Source: Microbulbifer variabilis
GTDB lineage: Bacteria; Pseudomonadota; Gammaproteobacteria; Pseudomonadales; Cellvibrionaceae
Assembly: GCF_020524905.1 (NCBI RefSeq)
Contig: NZ_JAIVKI010000008.1
Location: 62,001 to 126,000, forward strand
Direction of reading: 5' to 3'
Length of the DNA: 64,000 nt
A program made the translations under genes and the position numbers. This document shows positions 25,997-35,252 of this stretch, one piece after another. The notes below the pieces were generated by a model, which was given only the letters and a program-made list of their open reading frames with translations, did no database searches and had not been told where the DNA came from. The number at the start of each line of letters is the position of its first letter. The stretch's first letter is position 1.

Positions 25997-27382
25997 GTGG
26001 TTATAAGGATGATAAAAGCCATTTTTTCTGGGGGATTGCCCTCTCATCGTATTTTTTCCCATGCTCTGCCGGTCGGGGCACTGCTGTGCGGCTCAGTATT
26101 TATCTCCACTACCGCGCAAGCCTTTGAATTAAATAATCTCCAGCAACAAATTCCGATTTCTTGGCTCGCCGCAGCTCTGGCATTATTACTACTAGTTTGT
26201 GCTTTTACGCTCAATAGACAGCTGAGACTAAACAAACTGCGCAGGGAAAATGCAGAACGTGTCGATAAAATCAGTGCAGAAAATACTAATTTGTTTCAGC
26301 AAGTGCACAGCCGTAACAGTGAATTTCTCGCACTGGAAAAACAATTGGATGAAACTCGAGAAAGCCTCGAATTATTGCGGCAGGAAAAATCCGACCTACT
26401 CACCATAGTCCGCCACCAATTGCACCACCCTCTGGATACGCTGATGGGCACCCTCAACCTGATTGCACGCAGTGAGGACAACAATATTAAAGCCCTCGTG
26501 GAAATCGGTAAGCGCCAGTTAAACGCCGCGCTCAAATCCTTGGACGACCTGCGCCAATTCGGCAAAGTGGAAACCGTAGAACTGAAGCTTCCCAAAGAAA
26601 TGCTCGGCAACACCGGCAGTGGTCTCGCCGTTCTATTGGTGGAAAATAACAAGCACGAATCCCTGCAGGCACCATTGGAAGCTATGGGCCACCATGTACA
26701 AAGGGAGTGCAATGGTATCGACGGCAGCAGCGCCGCCCTGCAGAAAAACTTTGACTTGCTCCTAACCGACACCCATCTGCCGCTAATGGACGGCGTGGAG
26801 GCGGTGCGGGAAATTCGCCGCGAACGGGGCAATGATTTACCCATTTTCGCCCTGTTGCAATCAGCCAAGACCGGAGACAAGGAGCGCTACCAGGCCCGAG
26901 GTTTTACCGGCGTGCTGACCCACCCGATTGCCGATCGCCAGCTGATGCAACTGATGCAATGGGCCGCTCGACGTATCCAGGGAACTTCACCACAACAAAA
27001 AACGCGCCCAGCGCAGCTGCTCAATACTAATACCCTTTTACGCCAGAGGGACACCCTGGACCACCTGTCCTTCGCCGAGCTGCTCAGTGACCGCAGCGCC
27101 ACCCTACCCAAACGTATCACCGTACTCACCAGTGCCCTCACCGGCCGCCACTGGTTAGATGCGGAGAAACAGGCGCAGGAGGTCGCCCGTGCCGCGGCGG
27201 AAGTAGGACTCGACAGCGTGGCCACTCGTCTGCGCAGTCTCGCAGCGAATCTCTCTATCGACAGTGAACGGGAACACTGCCGTCAGCAGCGTACCGAGTT
27301 ACTGCAATTAATGCGGGAATCGGTGCGCCAGCTGAAGGCCTGGCGCGAGCGCAATGTACACACCGAGTGGGCGCTAAAATAA
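25997..27382 (+). CDS. Degenerate hybrid sensor: HisKA-like, receiver and HPt-like domains, no ATPase domain
   Basis: 461 residues from GTG 25997 (an ATG at 26009 is equally possible; neither has an ideal ribosome site). Seen in order: signal-like hydrophobic segment 22-42, TM helix 54-72, coiled coil 74-130, and a HisKA-like hairpin with H140 in VRHQLHHPLD, where the usual Glu after the His is Gln. There is no room or motif for a HATPase domain. A receiver follows (212-320) with Asp258 in LLLTDTHLPLMDG, but the acidic pair is degenerate (VENN) and the conserved Lys is replaced (LTHP, His309). A C-terminal all-helical HPt-like segment lacks the active His. It probably works as a scaffold or decoy in a GacS/BarA-type relay, by inference only. 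Confidence 0.75.
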   Translation: MVIRMIKAIFSGGLPSHRIFSHALPVGALLCGSVFISTTAQAFELNNLQQQIPISWLAAALALLLLVCAFTLNRQLRLNKLRRENAERVDKISAENTNLFQQVHSRNSEFLALEKQLDETRESLELLRQEKSDLLTIVRHQLHHPLDTLMGTLNLIARSEDNNIKALVEIGKRQLNAALKSLDDLRQFGKVETVELKLPKEMLGNTGSGLAVLLVENNKHESLQAPLEAMGHHVQRECNGIDGSSAALQKNFDLLLTDTHLPLMDGVEAVREIRRERGNDLPIFALLQSAKTGDKERYQARGFTGVLTHPIADRQLMQLMQWAARRIQGTSPQQKTRPAQLLNTNTLLRQRDTLDHLSFAELLSDRSATLPKRITVLTSALTGRHWLDAEKQAQEVARAAAEVGLDSVATRLRSLAANLSIDSEREHCRQQRTELLQLMRESVRQLKAWRERNVHTEWALK

Positions 27383-27510
27383 TATGGTGTGTGGCGACAT
27401 ATTGGGCTATTCACCGACTGTCGCGTAAAAATACCATTCCAGCGCAGCCAAGTTGAATTGCGTACTGGAGGCCACACTATATTTCTCAGAGTCCACAAGA
27501 GAATAAGGTT

Positions 27511-27879
27511 ATGTCTGAGCAGTACCCCACGCGCTCCCAAGAGGCCCGCGAACAGAGTGGCCGCGACCTGGCCATCATGGTCTATTTGATTCAGGCCATC
27601 AGTCTGTTTACCGCGGTTCCTTTTTTTGTCGGCGTACTGATTAACTACTTCAAACGCAGCGATGTGCGCGGCACCCTGGCGGAATCCCACTTTCGCTGGC
27701 AGATTCGCACCTTCTGGTTCTGGTTGCTGTGGACTGTGGTCGGCTCCCTGACCTTTTGGATTTTTGGGCTCGGTTACGTGATTCTCGCCGTTAACTGGAT
27801 TTGGGTCATTTACCGAGTTATCCGCGGCTGGTTGAGGCTGGTTGATCGCCGCCCCGCCTATGACCCTATGCACTATTAA
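27511..27879 (+). CDS. DUF4870/Tic20-like membrane protein
   Basis: 122 residues with three TM helices: YLIQAISLFTAVPFFVGVLI, FWFWLLWTVVGSLTFWIFG, and GYVILAVNWIWVIYRVIRG. NYFKRSDVRGTLAESHFRWQIRTFW between the first two is typical of this family of small bacterial membrane proteins of unknown function. It is followed by a strong terminator, so it is its own unit or the end of one with the preceding gene (128-bp spacer). Confidence 0.75.
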   Translation: MSEQYPTRSQEAREQSGRDLAIMVYLIQAISLFTAVPFFVGVLINYFKRSDVRGTLAESHFRWQIRTFWFWLLWTVVGSLTFWIFGLGYVILAVNWIWVIYRVIRGWLRLVDRRPAYDPMHY

Positions 27880-27896
27880 AAATACATTTTTAAAAG

Positions 27897-27933
27897 CTGA
27901 CCCGCTCGTAAAATTGCGCGCGGGTCAGTTTTT
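27897..27933 (+). terminator. Rho-independent terminator
   Basis: Stem CTGACCCGC / GCGGGTCAG with a 14-nt loop, followed by TTTTT, 18 bp after the DUF4870-like stop. Confidence 0.85.
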
Positions 27934-28288
27934 CACCACTCAAGTCCGCGATTCTCAGACTTTCTCTTACAAATCCCACCTGCTTATTAGCAATTTATTT
28001 ATAGGTTTCTCAGCTTAATTTACCCTTAAGCGAAAACCAGAATATAAACCCCCAGAAATATCGAGTGGAGAAGACAATTCGCTAGCAGATAAAATTTTTC
28101 GAATGATATTTTTGGAATTACAGGCTCTCTTAAATTCCACTTTATACGCAAGCCAAGCTATTTATTTTCTGTATTTCAAAGATATTCATCGTTCTCGCTC
28201 CTTTTGTATTGGCAATACAGTCTCCTCCAAATTATGCGAAGATAAAGCCCAGTATTTTCACCGGATATTGCTAGGGAGAAAAAGGCTT
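27934..28288. other. AT-rich leader upstream of ppc
   Basis: About 355 bp before the ppc start. An in-frame ATG at 28103 would add 62 residues, but they are Ser/Phe/Tyr-rich, AT-biased and unlike PEP carboxylases, so I read this as promoter and leader. No clear regulatory motif was identified. Confidence 0.5.
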
Positions 28289-30952
28289 GTGAGTCAGGAT
28301 CAAAACACCCCACTACGGGAGGATGTCCGCCTACTCGGCGAGGAGCTCGGTTCGGTGCTGCGTGAGCAGGCCGGTGACACACTGTTCAATACCGTCGAAA
28401 CTATTCGTCAGGTCGCGGTGGAGAGCCGCAGTACGGGAGAGATGCAGGTGGACCGCCTGCACCAGTTACTGGACCCCCTCGACGATGACACATTACTGGA
28501 AGTGGCCCGCGCCTTCAGCCAATTTCTCAATCTGGCCAATATTGCCGAACAACGCCACCGGGAACGCCTACACCGCCAACACCAGCGCTTCTCCGGTGAC
28601 CCCGATACAGACCGCGGCTTACGCCAAGTTTTAGCGGAATTGAAAAGCGCCAAAAGATCCCCCGGCGACATTCATGCAACCCTCCGAGAGCTCTCGGTAG
28701 AGCTAGTCCTCACCGCTCACCCCACCGAAGTCACCCGCCGCACCCTGATCCGCAAATACGACCATATCGCCGACCTCCTCGCCGCCCTGGACAGGCCCGA
28801 CCTCACCCAGGAGGAAGGCCGCGAGTTGCGCCGTCACCTGCACGAACAAATACTCTCTGCCTGGAGTACCGATGAGATCCGCCGTGAAAGACCCTCGCCG
28901 GTGGATGAGGCCAAGTGGGGCTTCGCCACCATCGAGCAGTCTCTGTGGCAGGCGGTGCCCCAGGGCATGCGCGCTATCGAGGCAGAGTTGGCCCTGGCCG
29001 AACTTCCCCCAATGCCCGACGACTGGGTACCAATCCGATTTGCCTCCTGGATGGGCGGCGACCGAGACGGCAACCCCAATGTCACCGCAGCGGTAACCCG
29101 CAAAGTATTACTGTTGGCCCGCTGGATGGCCGCCGACCTTTTTCTCCGGGATGTGGATAACCTGCTGGCCGACCTGTCTATGCACAAGGCCAGTGAGGAG
29201 TTACTGGAGCAAACGGGCCCAAGCCATGAGCCCTACCGGCTGATACTGCGCCGCGTGCGCCAACGCCTGCGCAATACCCTTGCGCAAATGGAGGCGCGCA
29301 TCAACGGCGGTGAGACCACCACCAGTAAAGTATTTAACACTACTCAACAACTGTTTGAGCCCCTCAGCCTGATCGACCGCTCCCTGCGCACCGTGGGTCT
29401 CTCCGCTATCGCCGATGGCCAGCTCAAAGATACCCTGCGCCGGCTCAATTGCTTTGGTATCACCCTACTGCGCCTGGATATCCGCCAGGAATCCACCCGC
29501 CATGCAGATGCCCTCGATGCCATTACCCGCTACCTGGGGCTGGGCAACTACACCAGCTGGGACGAGCAGAGCAAGCTGGATTTCCTGCTGGCCGAACTGG
29601 ATAACCGCCGCCCGCTGGTCGATGAGGATTTCTACCAAACAGATTTTTGCGATGGGGAGGTGCGCGAAGTTTTAGAGACCTGCAAGATAATCGCCGAGCA
29701 AGGCCCCGAGGGGTTCGGCGCCTATGTGATTTCCATGGCGAAAAAGCCCTCCGACGTGCTGGCGGTCATGCTGCTGCAGAAAATCGCCGGTGTGCACCAA
29801 CCCATGCGAGTGGTGCCGCTGTTTGAGACCCTCGACGATCTCAACAATGCCGCTGAAACCATGAGTACCCTGCTCAATATTCCCCAATACAAGCAGCGCG
29901 TGCTGGAGGGCCAGGAGGTGATGATCGGCTACTCGGACTCCGCCAAAGACGCCGGTTTCCTCGGTGCAGCCTGGGCGCAGTTCAGTACCCAGGAGGCACT
30001 CACCAAGATTTTCCGCAACCACGGTATCCCCCTGACGCTGTTCCACGGCCGCGGCGGTTCCATTTCCCGCGGAGGTTCCCCCACGCGAATGGCGCTGTTA
30101 TCGCAGCCACCAGGTTCGGTGGCCGGGCGCATCCGCGTGACCGAGCAAGGGGAGATGATCCGCTTCAAATACGGCCGTCCGTCAGTGGCCGCCTACAATC
30201 TGGAACAGTATGTGGCCGCCACTCTGGAGGCCACCCTGATGCCACCGGCACAGCCGCGCCCCGAATGGCGACACCAGATGGAGCGCCTCACCGAAGTCTC
30301 GGTACAGAGCTACCGAGAAGTGGTGCGGGACGATCCAGCCTTGGTGGCCTACTTGCGTACTGTCACCCCGGAGACCGAACTACGCCGCCTGGCCCTGGGC
30401 AGCCGCCCTGCAAAGCGCAAACCCGGCGGCGGTGTCGAAACCCTGCGCGCCATTCCCTGGGTTTTCGCCTGGACCCAGATGCGCCTGATGCTACCTGCCT
30501 GGCTCGGCACGGGCACCGCCCTGGAACACGCCCTGAAACAGGCCGACGAAGCCGACATACTGCGGCAGATGAGTGCTGAATGGCCCTTCTTCCAGGGGGT
30601 GGTGGATATGTTGGAAATGGTCCTGGCCAAGTCTGACACCCGCGTCGCCTCCTGGTATGAGGAGCGCCTCACCAATAGCGAGGAGCTAATCGAGCTCGGG
30701 GAAAGCCTGCGTGAGCGCCTGGCCCACACAGTAAGCGCCCTGCAACAGCTCACCGGCCGCGAAAGCCTACTGGACAACAACCCGGTGATGCGCTGGTCCA
30801 TCCGCGTACGCGATCCCTACACAGATCCACTGCACCTGCTGCAAGCCGAGCTGATGGCGCGCCTGCGCGAGCGGGAGAGCGACGCGGTGTTGGAAAGTGC
30901 CCTGATGGTGACCATTGCCGGCATTGCCGCGGGAATGCGCAATACCGGTTAA
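28289..30952 (+). CDS. ppc: Phosphoenolpyruvate carboxylase
   Basis: Carboxylates PEP with bicarbonate to oxaloacetate, the main anaplerotic feed of the TCA cycle. 887 residues from the GTG at 28289, which has an AGGGAG/AAAGG ribosome site and gives the family length (E. coli 883). Motifs: catalytic His in VLTAHPTEVTRR, the SWMGGDRDGNPNVT signature, MIGYSDSAKDAGFL, the glycine-rich loop FHGRGGSISRGGSP, TEQGEMIRFKYG, and the C-terminal allosteric-site tail ending GIAAGMRNTG. Single gene. Confidence 0.97.
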   Translation: MSQDQNTPLREDVRLLGEELGSVLREQAGDTLFNTVETIRQVAVESRSTGEMQVDRLHQLLDPLDDDTLLEVARAFSQFLNLANIAEQRHRERLHRQHQRFSGDPDTDRGLRQVLAELKSAKRSPGDIHATLRELSVELVLTAHPTEVTRRTLIRKYDHIADLLAALDRPDLTQEEGRELRRHLHEQILSAWSTDEIRRERPSPVDEAKWGFATIEQSLWQAVPQGMRAIEAELALAELPPMPDDWVPIRFASWMGGDRDGNPNVTAAVTRKVLLLARWMAADLFLRDVDNLLADLSMHKASEELLEQTGPSHEPYRLILRRVRQRLRNTLAQMEARINGGETTTSKVFNTTQQLFEPLSLIDRSLRTVGLSAIADGQLKDTLRRLNCFGITLLRLDIRQESTRHADALDAITRYLGLGNYTSWDEQSKLDFLLAELDNRRPLVDEDFYQTDFCDGEVREVLETCKIIAEQGPEGFGAYVISMAKKPSDVLAVMLLQKIAGVHQPMRVVPLFETLDDLNNAAETMSTLLNIPQYKQRVLEGQEVMIGYSDSAKDAGFLGAAWAQFSTQEALTKIFRNHGIPLTLFHGRGGSISRGGSPTRMALLSQPPGSVAGRIRVTEQGEMIRFKYGRPSVAAYNLEQYVAATLEATLMPPAQPRPEWRHQMERLTEVSVQSYREVVRDDPALVAYLRTVTPETELRRLALGSRPAKRKPGGGVETLRAIPWVFAWTQMRLMLPAWLGTGTALEHALKQADEADILRQMSAEWPFFQGVVDMLEMVLAKSDTRVASWYEERLTNSEELIELGESLRERLAHTVSALQQLTGRESLLDNNPVMRWSIRVRDPYTDPLHLLQAELMARLRERESDAVLESALMVTIAGIAAGMRNTG

Positions 30953-30976
30953 CCGATGGTGGGCAGAGAGAATGGA

Positions 30977-31537
30977 CTACTCTGCCCGCCCGTGTAGAAA
31001 ACCGGAGATATGGCTTCCCACATCGAATGGCGGCATCTCCGGGCTAAGCCCCGATCGCGCGAACATCAGGAAGGTGGCAATAGGCCCGATAAAAGCCGTG
31101 AGGGTCAAAAGGGGGTGCTCCACTCGCAGGAGCCCCTTTTGCTGATAATAAAGCACCAGCTGCACCATTTTTTGAATATTGCCGAGGAAATGGGACGCCG
31201 CCTCTCGGACTTCCGGATACCGGGGCAACTCCTGGACAGCACGAAACACCACATCCCCATACAACCGATAGGTGTCCATATAGGCTTCTGCTAGAGCCAG
31301 TAGATCGGTACTCAAATCACCCGAAATACAGACCAAAGCCAGTGGAGTATCGGCTAGCTGATGATCAATCGCCCGCGTGAATAAACCCGCTTTGCTGCCA
31401 TAGCGCCGGAACAGCGTCGCCTCATTAACACCTGCGATATTCGCGATATCCCTGGTGGTACAACCCCCATAACCATGGGCCATCCATTCATTGATGACGA
31501 CTTCAAACAGCTTGGCTTCATCAATAGTGCGCGGCAT
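30977..31537 (-). CDS. TetR family transcriptional regulator
   Basis: 186 residues from the ATG at 31537, which has AGGAG 5 bp upstream; the open frame continues to 31666, but across the operator region. The N-terminal HTH is ARDIAN-type: GCTTRDIANIAGVNEATLFRRYGSKAGLF. The C-terminal ligand domain is helical (about 60-186) and not assignable to a ligand. Divergent from the membrane-anchored nitroreductase, with two identical-core palindromes between them. It therefore very likely represses that gene and itself. Confidence 0.9.
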   Translation of the reverse strand: MPRTIDEAKLFEVVINEWMAHGYGGCTTRDIANIAGVNEATLFRRYGSKAGLFTRAIDHQLADTPLALVCISGDLSTDLLALAEAYMDTYRLYGDVVFRAVQELPRYPEVREAASHFLGNIQKMVQLVLYYQQKGLLRVEHPLLTLTAFIGPIATFLMFARSGLSPEMPPFDVGSHISGFLHGRAE

Positions 31538-31567
31538 AGGAACTCCTTTTAGATAGGAAGCCATTAT

Positions 31568-31597
31568 ATCTTTTGCAAGTATACGCTTGCAAAAGAT
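31568..31597. promoter_or_regulatory. TetR operator 1
   Basis: Perfect inverted repeat: ATCTTTTGCAAG, 6-bp spacer TATACG, CTTGCAAAAGAT (12-bp arms), 30 bp upstream of the tetR-type start. Confidence 0.85.
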
Positions 31598-31610
31598 ACC
31601 GACAGGCGCA

Positions 31611-31634
31611 TAATGCAAGCAGTCACTTGCATTA
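31611..31634. promoter_or_regulatory. TetR operator 2
   Basis: Second perfect inverted repeat: TAATGCAAG, 6-bp spacer CAGTCA, CTTGCATTA. It shares the TGCAAG-N6-CTTGCA core with operator 1; the centres are 40 bp apart (about four helical turns). It ends 12 bp before the nitroreductase start, so binding would block the promoter or ribosome loading region. Confidence 0.85.
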
Positions 31635-31646
31635 CGGGAGATGACG

Positions 31647-32855
31647 ATGAGCAATACTGCCACCACAGACAGAACCCATCAGTCAGAGGTCATTTACGCC
31701 AGCTTGGGCCCGAACGAACGGGCCATGATCGACAAAGTACATAACTCTTGGCTTCGTCGGCTGTTTATTCGTTTTGTAGGGATAAAACTGCAACTTCAAT
31801 TTACTGGCTGGCTGCAGTACCTGATGCCTGTCCCCATCACTCTGGGTCTCTTCCTGTTGGTGGGACTCATACACCTGGTAGGTTTACCGGGCCTTGCCAG
31901 TGTGCTGATCTGGCTACCCTTGATACTAACGGCCATTATTCTTTTTGATATCGTGACTTGCCGTTTTTGTATCCGTTTACCGGAACCTCTACCCAAAGCC
32001 CGCAGCGGTGAAGACATATTCACATTGATGCGTGAACGTAGGTCGTGCCGCGCCTATCAAACCCGTCCTCTGACCCTCGCCCATGAGCAAGCATTAAAAG
32101 CGCGCATCGCGATGCACCTACAGGAATCACGCCTCGGCAATGCACCGATACGCCTGGAGTGGGTCAAAGCACCAATCACTGTTTGGCCGGTAGTCAATGC
32201 CCGATATTTCCTCGTTGCAATAGCCCCAGCGGAATACAATCGTACAGCCATTCTCGATGTCGGCAGGACCCTGCAGAAAATTGTCTTAGACACTACACAA
32301 ATGGGTTTAGGTACTTGCTGGATTGGCCCTGGAGCAGATCACCGCAGTGTCAAAACCCACCTTGGCGAACGCTTTGATGAAGAAAAAGATTCTATTATTT
32401 GCCTCTGCGCCATCGGCTACAAAAGCTGGTACACACCGCTATTTATCCGTTTTTTTAACGCACAACTTCACAAACGTTTGCCGCTGTCCCGTCTGTTCTT
32501 TGCCGATAACGCCATGAAAGAGGCATTAAAAATAGATGAATCACCCTGGGAGGCGTTTGATCGCTGTTTTGAAAGTTGCCGTTGGGCGCCGTCTTCCTAC
32601 AACGGTCAAACCACACGTTGTATTGCCCACAAAAAGGATACTCAGGTGCGCCTTGATTTTTATGCGACAACATCTTCTAGATACTATGCCGCAGTGGCTA
32701 CTGGCATCTGGTGCGCTAACTGGGAAATGGGGGGCGAAGCTTTAGGAATTAAAGGGGATTTTGTAAAACTGCCCCCCCAGGAAAGAAAAATAAAAGCGGG
32801 CGAAGAGCTACCACCTCACTATGAGATCAGCTGGCTCTGTGAAACTTTAATTTAA
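31647..32855 (+). CDS. Membrane-anchored nitroreductase-family protein (TM1586-like)
   Basis: 402 residues from the ATG at 31647 (GGGAG 6 bp upstream; an ATG at 31641 is too close to it). Two TM helices near 60-80 and 85-105 are followed by a nitroreductase-fold region. It contains MRERRSCRAYQTRPL (flavin-phosphate motif), an internal GLGTCWIGPGADH element, and a second half with ESCRWAPSSYNGQTTRC. That pattern fits the long, duplicated-looking TM1586-type flavoprotein rather than the short NfsB type. Substrate unknown. Controlled by the divergent TetR protein, which suggests induction by a small toxic or redox-active molecule. Confidence 0.82.
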   Translation: MSNTATTDRTHQSEVIYASLGPNERAMIDKVHNSWLRRLFIRFVGIKLQLQFTGWLQYLMPVPITLGLFLLVGLIHLVGLPGLASVLIWLPLILTAIILFDIVTCRFCIRLPEPLPKARSGEDIFTLMRERRSCRAYQTRPLTLAHEQALKARIAMHLQESRLGNAPIRLEWVKAPITVWPVVNARYFLVAIAPAEYNRTAILDVGRTLQKIVLDTTQMGLGTCWIGPGADHRSVKTHLGERFDEEKDSIICLCAIGYKSWYTPLFIRFFNAQLHKRLPLSRLFFADNAMKEALKIDESPWEAFDRCFESCRWAPSSYNGQTTRCIAHKKDTQVRLDFYATTSSRYYAAVATGIWCANWEMGGEALGIKGDFVKLPPQERKIKAGEELPPHYEISWLCETLI

Positions 32856-32983
32856 TAACAAGAGGATTCGTGCATGGTCCGAGCGATAAAAATCAGAGTT
32901 CAATAAGTAACCTGACAACTCGGAACACAAGCACAATGAGTACACAAGAAACTGACTTTTTAAAAAGTTGATTCACTGCCAAA

Positions 32984-33012
32984 AGAAAGGAGCGATCACA
33001 TCGCTCCTTTCT
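32984..33012. terminator. Bidirectional terminator
   Basis: Hairpin AGAAAGGAGCGAT / ATCGCTCCTTTCT between the convergent nitroreductase and DUF945 genes; only a short T-rich tail. Confidence 0.65.
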
Positions 33013-33039
33013 CCAATCTAGCGTAAAGCAAATCACATT

Positions 33040-34287
33040 TTAAAATTGCCCGGTCAGTGCCATCAGGAACAGGTCTGGGGGCAACTGCTGGCCATTCACG
33101 TCCAAGCGCCCGCGATTGACCTCCAGGTGCATTTGCAGCTCATTATTATGCTCGATCAACAAACCGTATTCACGCAACATCATCGCTTGGCCCACCAGCG
33201 GCGATTGCAGCAGAGCCGACTCCGCCGCACTCAGGGTCATGGTTCCCACCAGGGGTTTCAACCACTGGTTTAGGGCGCTGCCGTTGCGATGACGCGGTGG
33301 GCGCTTCATCCCCTGCCAATCGATATCTGCATCCACCAGAACCGGGCCATTGCGGGATTGCACCGCTAGCTGCTGCTGCAGGCGCAGCGGTGGGCGCATA
33401 TCGCTGGCCCAATTACGTTCCGCCACTGGCAGCAGCACCCGTAGGTAATGCCCTAGATCAGCGGCAGTAATCTTCGGTAAGGTCATCTGTTGACGCGCTG
33501 AGGTGATGGGTGTGGCAGACTGGACACTGGGCAGCTGCAGATCGCTCACCACTTTGAGTGTCTGCGCTGCGAGCATTTCCACATCCAATTCCAGGCTAAT
33601 ATCTCGCAGCTCCACCGGGCCTGAGTCAGACTCTGCGCGCAAGAGAGACAAATAAAGCTGCGCCTTGCCGCCACGGCGGGGCTCTAATTGGAATTCACCC
33701 TTAAGTGGTTCGGTAAATAACACCTCTGCGCCATCGCGCAGCTGGGTCAGGCTACCCAGGTCGATCACCCCATCCAACACAGCACCGCGATAGTCTGTCG
33801 AAACCGCGATCTCTCCACCCTCAAATTCCCACTGACCAGTGTCATCAGACTTCTTAAAGGGTTCCAGGCGCAGAGTATTGAGCACTCGGTTATCCGCCAG
33901 AACCAGGGTTTCCAAAACCAGTGGGCTGCTCTGTAAGCGGCCATAGACACCCTCGAGCTGTGCTCGGAGCTCTGGGTTTAGTTGCTCAAGATCAAGACGG
34001 GTTTCACTATAGATAACCCCCAGGCGTGGTCCACTGGAGGTCAACAGCAATGGACCATGATGAATCTCGGTGCGCAGTTCAGTGGTGCCATTCTGTAACG
34101 CCACTTCAGTATTGGTTTCAGCCCCAAACCAACCGCGCTGGTAGCCGGTAGTGCTTCCCCCCTTCATCCTGCTCAGCTGCTGCTTCCAGACCTCCTCCAC
34201 CTTAGGACCAATGAAACCTGGCGCCGCCAGGGCTGAAATTACCAGTAGAGCCAGTAGGATTAACAGAAGCCAACGCAAGAGTTTCAT
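33040..34287 (-). CDS. DUF945 (YdgA-like) protein
   Basis: 415 residues with an N-terminal hydrophobic anchor (LLRWLLLILLALLVISALAAPG), then a large periplasmic beta-rich domain. The family motif region GYQRGWFGAETNTEVAL and HHGPLLL identifies DUF945/YdgA, related in fold idea to AsmA-like and LPS-transport repeat proteins but of unknown function. Members are often present in several copies in gammaproteobacteria. Single gene; upstream lies the start of the AT-rich accessory stretch. Confidence 0.88.
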   Translation of the reverse strand: MKLLRWLLLILLALLVISALAAPGFIGPKVEEVWKQQLSRMKGGSTTGYQRGWFGAETNTEVALQNGTTELRTEIHHGPLLLTSSGPRLGVIYSETRLDLEQLNPELRAQLEGVYGRLQSSPLVLETLVLADNRVLNTLRLEPFKKSDDTGQWEFEGGEIAVSTDYRGAVLDGVIDLGSLTQLRDGAEVLFTEPLKGEFQLEPRRGGKAQLYLSLLRAESDSGPVELRDISLELDVEMLAAQTLKVVSDLQLPSVQSATPITSARQQMTLPKITAADLGHYLRVLLPVAERNWASDMRPPLRLQQQLAVQSRNGPVLVDADIDWQGMKRPPRHRNGSALNQWLKPLVGTMTLSAAESALLQSPLVGQAMMLREYGLLIEHNNELQMHLEVNRGRLDVNGQQLPPDLFLMALTGQF

Positions 34288-34676
34288 AAGAGTCGATCTA
34301 ACAGCAGGATTTGCGCTGATGGTAGCAGATTATGGAGTTATTAGTGCGACAGCAGTAACAGGGCTGAACCTCTTTGCCTATTCCATAGCCCCAATGGGCG
34401 ATTCCCTTTAGCAGGGGCCACGCTAAACAACCAGATATAACGAATTGCCAGGCTTGATATAAAATAACCCCTGAGCCTGTGGGTTAATGATAATACGGCA
34501 CGAGTGTTCGCTATAAAAAATTAAAAGCTAAAAATATTCTCCCCTTTTATAAGTGCAATAACTCCCACAGATTCCAGTAGCTAACTAACCCTCTATAACC
34601 CCAATATCTAGAGTACTTTGGCGCAGTCCTGCCGTATAATGGTATTCAAAGTTGTACCAATCAGAGAGATCTAATT
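34288..34676. other. Intergenic, AT-rich
   Basis: About 390 bp between divergent genes. A weak hairpin TAACCC / GGGTTA sits at 34465-34486. No gene was recognised. Base composition turns AT-rich here. Confidence 0.4.
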
Positions 34677-34970
34677 TTGAAACCCGAGGTAACGTTACTA
34701 ACCGTTAACGCTATAATCATCTGCGCCGCTTATCTCTATATCTACCCAAGGCATGCAGGCGCTGACCTTAACAAGATCATAATTAATGACCTCCTGGCAA
34801 CTGGTATCGCACTACTGATCGCCGGCGCTCTCTTTTGGGAGTCTGGATACAATTTTAATATGCTGCTATTTACTGCTAACTGGTTTGGCTTTTCTCTAAT
34901 CAGCTTTTTACTAATTGAATTACCGTTCTTTAAATGGTACTGGGATAAATACAGCGTTAGCTTGAGATAA
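34677..34970 (+). CDS. Small membrane protein of unknown function
   Basis: 97 residues from a TTG start (AGAGAG about 9 bp upstream). Three predicted TM helices: about 5-22, 34-52 and 60-82, ending with a short basic tail FKWYWDKYSVSLR. No family recognised. The coherent hydrophobic pattern and charge distribution support a real gene despite the TTG start. Confidence 0.6.
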   Translation: MKPEVTLLTVNAIIICAAYLYIYPRHAGADLNKIIINDLLATGIALLIAGALFWESGYNFNMLLFTANWFGFSLISFLLIELPFFKWYWDKYSVSLR

Positions 34971-35252
34971 GTTAGCCAGGTAAACAGCCATGAAATGGAT
35001 AAATAAAGAAAATACAGAGAAAAAGGAATGAGTTCAAATTAAACCTATTTAAAGGCACGACTGTGCTGGGACGACTTATGTTTCACCTACTTAATGACTT
35101 TACAGTTTTCTAGAATAGAACTTGTATGAAATGACCCCACCTATCATCACAACTCTCATTAATACCTGATTGAAAATGGTTTTCTGGCTAATTTTGCATA
35201 CCTATTAAACACTTAACACTGATTTCAATATTTCAAAAGCAAGGATAAAATC

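Noticed and set aside
28103-28288. 62-residue N-terminal extension of PEP carboxylase
   Set aside because: Composition unlike the enzyme, no ribosome site at 28103, and the GTG at 28289 gives the family length with a good Shine-Dalgarno.
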